From the NCBI GenBank assembly GCA_016302435.1, contig JAEDNQ010000104.1:1-8196 (forward strand): a stretch of 8,196 bases of DNA. The letters are read 5' to 3'. The translations under genes and the position numbers were made by a program. The notes beneath the pieces are model-generated. The model was not told the DNA's origin, searched no databases, and saw nothing but the letters and a program-made list of their open reading frames with translations. This stretch comes from Bacteroidaceae bacterium. Its GTDB lineage: Bacteria; Bacteroidota; Bacteroidia; Bacteroidales; Bacteroidaceae. Below are positions 1 to 4,829 of this stretch, piece after piece. The number at the start of each line of letters is the position of its first letter. Positions within the stretch are counted from its first letter, which is position 1.

Positions 1-4
1 CGCA

Positions 5-1483
5 TCAGATGATGGTCTTGACAGCTTCGAGCATGCCTACCTCCTGTATGAGGTCGAGGTCTTTCTTGACGAGTGCTGTAAGACCAGGTACTGTCTCGTT
101 GAGGTTTTCCTTCCAGATGTTTTCGGCTGCGAGAACGCCTTCTGCCACCTTCTGCGTGTCGCCCGTCTGCCACAGGTCGTGGAGGAGCTGCATGATTTCG
201 GGAGCATCGTTGGGTTCGATGGGAGCTCCGTCGGCTCGTGTGCCTCCCTTGTAGTAGGTGATGATGGCAGCCAGTCCGAAGACAAGTCCTTGTGGGAGTT
301 CGCCCTTGCGCTGGAGGTATACCTTGACTCCTGGGAGGTCGCGTGTCTCGTATTTGGGGAAGGAGTTGAGCATGATGCTTGTGACCTGATGGTCGACGTA
401 GGGGTTGTTGAAGCGTTCGAGGACGTCGGAGGCAAACTGCTGGAGCTCTTCCATGGGGAGGTTGAGAGTCTGCATGAGTTCTTCAAACTGCACCTTGTGG
501 ATGTACTTGCCCACTACGGGGTCGTTGCAGGCGTCGCGGACTATATTTATGCCGCTGAGGTAGGCAACGGGAGAGAGTACTGTGTGGGGACCATTGAGGA
601 GTGTGACCTTGCGCTCGTGGTATGGCTTCTCGCTTGGAGCGATGAGGACGTTGAGTCCTGCCTTGTCGGCTGGGAACTCGGCCTTGAGCGTGTCGATGTC
701 CATGTTCTCGGGTTTTTCGATGACCCAGAGGTGGAAGGCTTCGCCCTGTACGACGAGATTGTCGGCATAGCGCACTTTCTCCTGTATCTCTGCTATCTCC
801 TTGCGTGGGAATCCGGGGACGATGCGGTCGACGAGTGTGGCGCAGACATAGTTGTAGTTGGTGAACCAGTCTTTAAAGGCCTCGTAGTCGGGTCCGAAGT
901 CATCTTTCCAGAGTTCGATGTACTGGTAGATGCACTCCTTGAGGTGGTGGCCATTGAGGAAGATGAGTTCGCACGGCATGATGATGAGTCCCTTGTCGGC
1001 AGCTCCGCCGAAGGTCTTGAAGCGACGGTAGAGGAGCTGTGTGAGCTTGCCTGGATAGGATGATGCTGGAGCGTCGGCGAGACGGCAAGAGGGGTCGAAG
1101 GCTATGCCAGCCTCTGTGGTGTTGGATATGACGAATCGTATCTCTGGTTGGTCGGCTAAGGCGAGGAAGGCTGCATTCTGGCTGTAGGGGTTGAGTGCTC
1201 GCGAGATGACGTCTATGCGTGTGAGGGAGTTGATAGTCTCTCCGTTGAGTCGTCCTTGTAGGTTGACGTGGTAGAGGCAGTCTTGGCCGTTGAGCCAGTC
1301 TACCATGCCTCGTTCGATAGGCTGCACGACAACCACGCTGGAGTTGAAGTCAGTCTTCTGATTCATGTTGTAGATGATCCAGTCGATGAAGCAGCGGAGG
1401 AAGTTTCCTTCGCCAAACTGGATGATTCTCTCAGGCGCATGGCTTTTGGGGGCTGTGCGCGCGTTAAGTGCTTTGAGTGACAT
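5..1483 (-). CDS. uxaB: Tagaturonate reductase (altronate oxidoreductase)
   Basis: This cytoplasmic enzyme reduces D-tagaturonate to D-altronate with NADH, the second step of D-galacturonate breakdown. The 492-residue product is close to the usual size (about 480) for the long-chain mannitol dehydrogenase family. The N-terminal dinucleotide-binding segment reads RIIQFGEGNFLR at residues 19-30. The family active-site stretch KVTLLNGPHT begins at K292, with N297 and H300 as the other expected catalytic residues. The remainder matches the helical C-terminal domain. The ATG at 1481-1483 is chosen because the conserved nucleotide-binding strand starts shortly after it; the region just upstream is AT-rich with no Shine-Dalgarno sequence. 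The gene is transcribed away from uxaC, which makes its substrate, and this supports tagaturonate over fructuronate or mannitol as substrate. UxuB (fructuronate reductase) belongs to the same superfamily and is the main alternative. The stop codon lies four bases from the window edge, so downstream genes are not visible. Confidence 0.93.
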   Translation of the reverse strand: MSLKALNARTAPKSHAPERIIQFGEGNFLRCFIDWIIYNMNQKTDFNSSVVVVQPIERGMVDWLNGQDCLYHVNLQGRLNGETINSLTRIDVISRALNPYSQNAAFLALADQPEIRFVISNTTEAGIAFDPSCRLADAPASSYPGKLTQLLYRRFKTFGGAADKGLIIMPCELIFLNGHHLKECIYQYIELWKDDFGPDYEAFKDWFTNYNYVCATLVDRIVPGFPRKEIAEIQEKVRYADNLVVQGEAFHLWVIEKPENMDIDTLKAEFPADKAGLNVLIAPSEKPYHERKVTLLNGPHTVLSPVAYLSGINIVRDACNDPVVGKYIHKVQFEELMQTLNLPMEELQQFASDVLERFNNPYVDHQVTSIMLNSFPKYETRDLPGVKVYLQRKGELPQGLVFGLAAIITYYKGGTRADGAPIEPNDAPEIMQLLHDLWQTGDTQKVAEGVLAAENIWKENLNETVPGLTALVKKDLDLIQEVGMLEAVKTII

Positions 1484-1503
1484 ATTGGTTAATTTAGTTA
1501 TAT

Positions 1504-1512
1504 AAAGTTATA
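1504..1512 (-). promoter_or_regulatory. TATAACTTT leader box upstream of uxaB
   Basis: This is the minus-strand counterpart of the box before uxaC, 20 nt upstream of the uxaB ATG. On the plus strand it overlaps the second of two AGTTATATA copies set 10 bp apart (1496-1504 and 1506-1514). The whole 1484-1520 stretch is A/T-rich and should be unstructured, which would favour ribosome loading without a Shine-Dalgarno sequence. Confidence 0.35.
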
Positions 1513-1544
1513 TATTTGTGTGATGAATATGTGCGCTTCATGTG

Positions 1545-1597
1545 CCTTGCCTTCTTCGGGAGTCGGGAAAGGACGGCTTTGAAGAGAGGGGGCAAGG
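1545..1597 (-). promoter_or_regulatory. Hairpin in the uxaB 5' leader
   Basis: On the minus strand, CCTTGCC (1597-1591) pairs perfectly with GGCAAGG (1551-1545). Inside it, TCTTC (1585-1581) pairs with GAAGA (1557-1553). Together these make a 12-bp, GC-rich interrupted stem with an asymmetric internal loop and a terminal loop of about 23 nt. It lies wholly inside the predicted leader of uxaB, between its promoter box and start codon. No U-run follows it in the uxaB direction, so it is not an intrinsic terminator. It could affect mRNA stability or translation, or bind a protein. I cannot assign it to a known RNA family. Confidence 0.4.
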
Positions 1598-1611
1598 GTG
1601 CTTAGGCATTG

Positions 1612-1619
1612 CAAAGATA
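1612..1619 (-). promoter_or_regulatory. uxaB promoter, -7 box TATCTTTG
   Basis: Read on the minus strand, the box is TATCTTTG followed by CA, an exact match to the Bacteroidota -7 consensus TAnnTTTG. About 19-23 nt upstream there is only a T-run (CTTTTTCC on the minus strand) where a TTTG -33 box would sit, so the -33 element is weak and an activator may be needed. Transcription would start near 1602-1607 and give a uxaB leader of roughly 120 nt. Confidence 0.6.
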
Positions 1620-1681
1620 CGCTCATTTGGTGAAAGGAAAAAGCGTTTAGGTGAAAAAGATGAGTTGAAAGTCGTGATTTT

Positions 1682-1698
1682 TTTGTTTTTTGAACAAA
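1682..1698. promoter_or_regulatory. Candidate operator, inverted repeat TTTGTT-N5-AACAAA
   Basis: A perfect 6-bp inverted repeat with a 5-bp spacer covers the place where the -33 element of the uxaC promoter should lie, and includes the TTTG at 1689-1692. A protein bound here would be expected to affect RNA polymerase access. The shape would suit a dimeric helix-turn-helix regulator of the GntR or LacI type, the kinds that commonly control uronate genes, but the family is a guess. Chance occurrence in this T-rich stretch is quite possible. Confidence 0.35.
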
Positions 1699-1716
1699 CA
1701 GATGAAAAAATAGTGC

Positions 1717-1724
1717 TACATTTG
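1717..1724 (+). promoter_or_regulatory. uxaC promoter, -7 box TACATTTG
   Basis: TACATTTG followed by CA matches the Bacteroidota -7 consensus TAnnTTTG exactly. The nearest TTTG that could serve as a -33 box is at 1689-1692, a 24-bp gap, a few bases longer than typical. Transcription would begin near 1728-1732, giving a uxaC leader of about 110 nt. Confidence 0.6.
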
Positions 1725-1810
1725 CACAACATTAGAGCCAAGGGACTGTCTGGCCTGCTGCATGCGGGTGCTCGGGCGGAACCATGCGAATGAAGATTTT
1801 TTTTAAATTG

Positions 1811-1819
1811 TATAACTTT
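1811..1819 (+). promoter_or_regulatory. TATAACTTT leader box upstream of uxaC
   Basis: TATAACTTT lies 19 nt before the uxaC ATG. The same nine bases occur on the minus strand 20 nt before the uxaB ATG (plus-strand 1504-1512). Each leader also has ACCAAT running into or abutting the start codon. The box may be an A/U-rich translation-promoting element of the kind seen in SD-poor Bacteroidota leaders. It could also be a weak start-proximal promoter, since TAACTTT is one base short of TAnnTTTG. The sequence does not distinguish these. Confidence 0.35.
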
Positions 1820-1838
1820 TAAAATTCTTGACTGACCA

Positions 1839-3257
1839 ATGAAACCATTTATGGACGATGACTTCTTGTTGCAGAGCGAGACTGCCAAGACGTTGTATCA
1901 CGAGCATGCGGCTAAGATGCCCATCATAGACTACCACTGCCATCTCGTGCCTCAGCAGGTGGCGGAGAACAAACGATTTGAGTCCATCACTCAGATATGG
2001 CTCGGGGGTGACCACTACAAGTGGCGCGCCATGAGAAGCAACGGAGTGGAAGAGCGCTTCTGCACTGGCAAGGACACGAGCGACTGGGAGAAGTTTGAGA
2101 AGTGGGCTGCTACTGTTCCCTACACTTTCCGCAATCCTCTCTACCACTGGACTCACCTTGAGCTCAAGACGGCCTTCGGCATCAACGAGACGCTCAATCC
2201 TGAGAATGCTCGCGCCATCTTCGACGCTTGCAACGAGCAGATAAAGAATGACCCTAAGTTCACTCCTCGCGGTCTGATGAAGCACTACAACGTGAAGGTG
2301 GTCTGCACTACAGACGATCCTGTGGACAGCCTCGAATATCACAAGGCAGTGGCTGCTGACCCAACCATGGAGACTCGCATGCTGCCTGCCTGGCGACCAG
2401 ACAAGGCTATGGCTGTAGAGGTGCCTGCCAACTTCAAGGCTTATGTGGACAAGCTTGCGGAAGTGAGCGGTGTGAGCATCAACGGCTTCAACGACTATGT
2501 CGACGCTCTCCAGAACCGTCATGACTTCTTCGCCTCCATGGGCTGCAAACTGTCTGACCACGGCATAGAGGAGTTCTATGCCGAGGACTATACCGACGCG
2601 GAGATAAGCGCCATCTTCAATAAGGTCTACAACGGTGGCGTGCCTACGGAGGAGGAAGTGCTGAAGTTCAAGTCGGCTATGATGTACATCTTTGCTGTCC
2701 AGGATGCTGAGGCAGGATGGGCACAGCAGTTCCACTATGGTGCTATCCGTGACAATAACAGCAAGATGTTCAAGCTCTTGGGTCCAGACACTGGATTTGA
2801 TTCTATAGGTGAGTTCAATACGGCAAAGAAGTGCAGCAAGTTCCTTGACCGTCTCAACGCTGAGGGCAAGTTGGCCAAGACCATCCTCTACAACCTCAAC
2901 CCATGTGCCAACGAAGTGCTCGCCACAATGCTTGGCAACTTCCAGGACGGTTCGTGTCCGGGCAAGATACAGTGGGGCTCTGGCTGGTGGTTCCTCGACC
3001 AGAAGGACGGCATGACAAAGCAGATGAATGCCCTCTCGCTCTTAGGTCTGCTCAGCCGCTTCGTCGGCATGCTTACCGACTCTCGCTCTTTCCTCTCTTA
3101 TCCACGCCACGAATACTTCCGCCGCATCCTCTGCAACCTTGTCGCCACCGACATTGAGAACGGTGAGATACCTTACGTGGGCTATGAGGCTGAGAGAGTG
3201 AACCAGATGATAGAGGACATCTCGTACAACAACGCAAAGGACTACTTCCAGTTTTAG
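1839..3257 (+). CDS. uxaC: Glucuronate/galacturonate isomerase
   Basis: UxaC isomerises D-glucuronate to D-fructuronate and D-galacturonate to D-tagaturonate in the cytoplasm, the first step of hexuronate catabolism. The 472-residue product matches E. coli UxaC (about 470) along its whole length. The amidohydrolase-type metal motif is at residues 29-36 (IIDYHCHL, with H33 and H35). Other family-typical stretches are GDHYKWRAMR (57-66), TTDDP (157-161), WRPDKA (185-190), the GSGWWF segment (380-385) and YPRHEYFRR (421-429). The ATG at 1839 places MKPFMDDDFLL at the N-terminus, as in homologues; a second in-frame ATG at 1851 is less likely. The coding region ends with TAG followed at once by an in-frame TAA, a tandem stop. 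The divergent neighbour uxaB uses its galacturonate-derived product. No terminator is visible before the next gene, 73 bp downstream. Confidence 0.97.
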   Translation: MKPFMDDDFLLQSETAKTLYHEHAAKMPIIDYHCHLVPQQVAENKRFESITQIWLGGDHYKWRAMRSNGVEERFCTGKDTSDWEKFEKWAATVPYTFRNPLYHWTHLELKTAFGINETLNPENARAIFDACNEQIKNDPKFTPRGLMKHYNVKVVCTTDDPVDSLEYHKAVAADPTMETRMLPAWRPDKAMAVEVPANFKAYVDKLAEVSGVSINGFNDYVDALQNRHDFFASMGCKLSDHGIEEFYAEDYTDAEISAIFNKVYNGGVPTEEEVLKFKSAMMYIFAVQDAEAGWAQQFHYGAIRDNNSKMFKLLGPDTGFDSIGEFNTAKKCSKFLDRLNAEGKLAKTILYNLNPCANEVLATMLGNFQDGSCPGKIQWGSGWWFLDQKDGMTKQMNALSLLGLLSRFVGMLTDSRSFLSYPRHEYFRRILCNLVATDIENGEIPYVGYEAERVNQMIEDISYNNAKDYFQF

Positions 3258-3289
3258 TAACGTAATAGGCTGTAAAAAGGTCTAATTAC

Positions 3290-3329
3290 CCATCTGAAAC
3301 GCATAAAACAGCAGTTATTCCATCTGAAA
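3290..3329 (+). repeat. 10-bp direct repeat CCATCTGAAA before trmN
   Basis: CCATCTGAAA occurs at 3290-3299 and again at 3320-3329, exactly 30 bp apart. The second copy ends one base before the methyltransferase ATG. A shorter copy, CCATCTG, lies inside the gene at 3364-3370. The pair occupies most of the 73-bp gap after uxaC, and no TAnnTTTG promoter is seen there. It may be a relic of a small duplication around the start codon or a binding site. Confidence 0.5.
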
Positions 3330-3330
3330 T

Positions 3331-4113
3331 ATGCCAAATCCGTATTTCAACTTCAAGCGATTCACCATCTGTCACGACCGCAGCAGCATGAAGGTCGGGA
3401 CGGATGGTGTCTTGTTGGGGGCGTGGGCTGGCAAAGGCTTGAGAGAAGACGGCTCGCCCATGGCCATCCTCGATGTCGGCACGGGGTCTGGGCTGATAGC
3501 GCTCATGCTCGCCCAGAGATTTGAGGGCAGCCATGTGGATGCTATCGACATCCACGACGATTCGGTGGCTCAGGCTGCTTGCAATGCTCAGGCATCGGTC
3601 TTTGCCGACCGCATCCATGTCTGCAAACAGGACTTCTGCCTTATGGGAGAGGACTTCAATGGACATGACAAGAATCTCAAGAGTTCAGACAAGGACTTCA
3701 AGAGTTTAAACAAGGACTTCAAGAGATATGATTTAATAGTCTCAAATCCACCTTTTTACATTGAAGACACTCTGAGTGGGAACTCAGCAAGGGACAATGC
3801 CCGACACACGAGCTCTTTGCCCTTTGAGGTTCTGATAGGTGGAGCCAGCAAGCTGCTCAATGAGGATGGTCTATTTGCAGTCATCATTCCCTACTCGTCC
3901 TCGGCGGCATTCGTAGGATCATGCGCTCTCCACGGACTCTATCTGTTGAGACGTACAGACGTGAGGTCGACGGAGAGGAAGCCTTTCAAGCGAAGCCTGC
4001 TTGAGTTCGGGCGTCATGCGGCAGCCTCCGATGCCAGTGTGCTCACTCTTTATTCCGCGGGCTGCCAACGCTCAGATGAGTATGCTGAGCTCACCCAGGA
4101 CTTCTACCTGTGA
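3331..4113 (+). CDS. trmN6: tRNA1(Val) adenine37-N6 methyltransferase, YfiC/TrmN6 family
   Basis: This family uses S-adenosylmethionine to methylate the N6 of adenosine 37, next to the anticodon of tRNA1(Val). The N-terminus (NPYFNFKRFTICHDR...MKVGTDGVLLGAW) and the SAM-binding motif DVGTGSG (48-54) are typical. The catalytic motif IV of N6-adenine methyltransferases reads DLIVSNPPFY (134-143). The downstream ARH segment and the C-terminal end TQDFYL also fit. The protein is 260 residues, against about 245 for E. coli YfiC. The extra length lies between D101 and motif IV, where five in-frame 21-bp repeats encode a KDFKS-type heptad (see the repeat entry). The ATG at 3331 gives the expected short N-terminus. 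The gene may be read through from uxaC, as no separate promoter is recognisable. Assignment to TrmN6 is firm at family level; tRNA specificity is inferred. Confidence 0.9.
   Translation: MPNPYFNFKRFTICHDRSSMKVGTDGVLLGAWAGKGLREDGSPMAILDVGTGSGLIALMLAQRFEGSHVDAIDIHDDSVAQAACNAQASVFADRIHVCKQDFCLMGEDFNGHDKNLKSSDKDFKSLNKDFKRYDLIVSNPPFYIEDTLSGNSARDNARHTSSLPFEVLIGGASKLLNEDGLFAVIIPYSSSAAFVGSCALHGLYLLRRTDVRSTERKPFKRSLLEFGRHAAASDASVLTLYSAGCQRSDEYAELTQDFYL
3628..3732 (+). repeat. Five 21-bp in-frame tandem repeats inside trmN6
   Basis: Five consecutive 21-bp units start at 3628, 3649, 3670, 3691 and 3712. They encode QDFCLMG, EDFNGHD, KNLKSSD, KDFKSLN and KDFKRYD (residues 100-134). Units 4 and 5 share their first 14 bases exactly, and units 3 and 4 match at 16 of 21 positions. 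GACTTC recurs in register in four of the five units, and the third has AATCTC. Because 21 is a multiple of three, unit gain or loss would change loop length without breaking the frame. The array runs from the acidic residue after strand 4 straight into the NPPF motif, a loop that is much shorter in E. coli YfiC. Confidence 0.8.
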
Positions 4114-4217
4114 GCTTTTCATACCGACGAGTCTGCCAGTTTCCTCATCAACCAATAATATTCCTGGTGTGTTTTTCTGCTTCATAAACATTCTTAACCC
4201 ACCACCAACATCACAAC

Positions 4218-4754
4218 ATGGACTACCAGAGCATCATAGACAAATATTACCCAGAAGACAACAAACTGAAACATATCCTCTGCCAACACAGCAGAGAAGT
4301 CGCCGACAAGGCTTTGAGAATCGTTGATGCGCATCCCGAACTGGGCGCGGACAGACAGTTTGTAGAAGAAGCTGCCATGATTCACGACATCGGCATCTTC
4401 CGATGTGATGCTGACGGCATCATGTGCTTCGGAACCGAACCCTACATCCGCCACGGAGTGGAAGGGGCTGACATAATGAGAAAAGAAGGCTTCCCACGCC
4501 ATGCACGAGTGTGTGAGCGCCATACTGGTGCCGGCATCACTCTGGCTCAGATAGAGGAACGCCATCTGCCTCTGCCCCATCAGGACTTTCTGCCTGAGAC
4601 CATAGAGGAAATGATCATCTGCTATGCCGACAAGTTCTTCTCAAAAACGAAGCTCGGCCAGGAAAAGACCATGGAGAAAGCTCTGCGCTCAATTGCCAAG
4701 TTTGGTGACGATGGAGCGGCTCGTTTTGTTAAATGGTCTGAAATATTCGATTAA
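4218..4754 (+). CDS. HD-domain phosphohydrolase, substrate unknown
   Basis: This 178-residue soluble protein carries a complete HD-superfamily metal site: H24, H56-D57 in the sequence MIHDIGI, H79, H102 and D138 in the sequence YADKFFSK. The H...HD...H...H...D order is that of the HDIG-like branch, members of which hydrolyse phosphate esters of nucleotides, cyclic nucleotides or RNA ends. No other domain, signal peptide or membrane segment is present, so it should act in the cytoplasm as a stand-alone enzyme. The ATG at 4218 follows an A/C-rich stretch and gives an N-terminal helix before the first histidine. It lies 104 bp after trmN6 in the same direction, with no TAnnTTTG box between, so co-transcription is possible. 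I recognise the fold but not a named function; a link to tRNA metabolism from its neighbour would be speculative. Confidence 0.88.
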   Translation: MDYQSIIDKYYPEDNKLKHILCQHSREVADKALRIVDAHPELGADRQFVEEAAMIHDIGIFRCDADGIMCFGTEPYIRHGVEGADIMRKEGFPRHARVCERHTGAGITLAQIEERHLPLPHQDFLPETIEEMIICYADKFFSKTKLGQEKTMEKALRSIAKFGDDGAARFVKWSEIFD

Positions 4755-4786
4755 AATCATCTTTTGAATAAATTCAAGGCCAAAAA

Positions 4787-4820
4787 TTGACGTGTGTTTG
4801 GCAAAAAATGACTAACTTTG
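4787..4820 (+). promoter_or_regulatory. lptD promoter, TTGAC and TAACTTTG
   Basis: TAACTTTG at 4813-4820, followed by CA, is an exact Bacteroidota -7 box. TTGAC at 4787-4791 stands 21 bp upstream and is a good -33 element; a second TTTG at 4797-4800 is too close. Transcription should start within a few bases of 4825-4828. That is only about 2-11 nt before the candidate start codons at 4830 and 4836, so the lptD mRNA would be nearly leaderless. Confidence 0.7.
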
Positions 4821-4829
4821 CACTGATAT

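Larger units (their letters stand above)
1484..1838. promoter_or_regulatory. Divergent uxaB/uxaC intergenic regulatory region
   Basis: These 355 bp between the two divergent start codons hold no credible gene. The short open frames here lack any family signature and run across promoter elements. In order from the left the region contains an AT-rich uxaB leader with a repeated AGTTATATA (1496-1504 and 1506-1514), a GC-rich hairpin (1545-1597), a minus-strand promoter box (1612-1619), an A/T-rich centre with two GGTGAAA copies 21 bp apart (1629-1635, 1650-1656), an inverted repeat (1682-1698), a plus-strand promoter box (1717-1724) and the uxaC leader. The layout fits joint control of both genes by one uronate-responsive regulator bound between the promoters; that is inference, and no regulator gene is in the window. 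Confidence 0.75.

Noticed and set aside
179..1063. Long open frame of 294 codons on the plus strand opposite uxaB
   Set aside because: It lies wholly antisense to a clearly recognised enzyme, has no family signature, and its Val/Glu/Asp-rich composition is what codon bias on the other strand would produce.
1760..1804. GCATG/CATGC inverted repeat followed by eight Ts in the uxaC leader, considered as an attenuator
   Set aside because: The stem is only 5 bp with an 18-nt loop, and the T-run begins 9 bases after the stem, unlike an intrinsic terminator.
1803..2735. 310-codon open frame on the minus strand opposite uxaC
   Set aside because: It is antisense to the highly conserved uxaC; the translation is Leu/Val/His-rich with no recognisable motif, and its start is not linked to any promoter.
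3262..3289. GTAAT/ATTAC inverted repeat after uxaC, considered as a terminator
   Set aside because: Five A/T-rich base pairs with an 18-nt loop and no U-run; too weak to support a terminator call.
4001..4327. 108-codon plus-strand frame bridging the end of trmN6 and the start of the HD gene
   Set aside because: It overlaps two well-supported genes in another frame and has low-complexity Ser/Pro/Gln-rich content.
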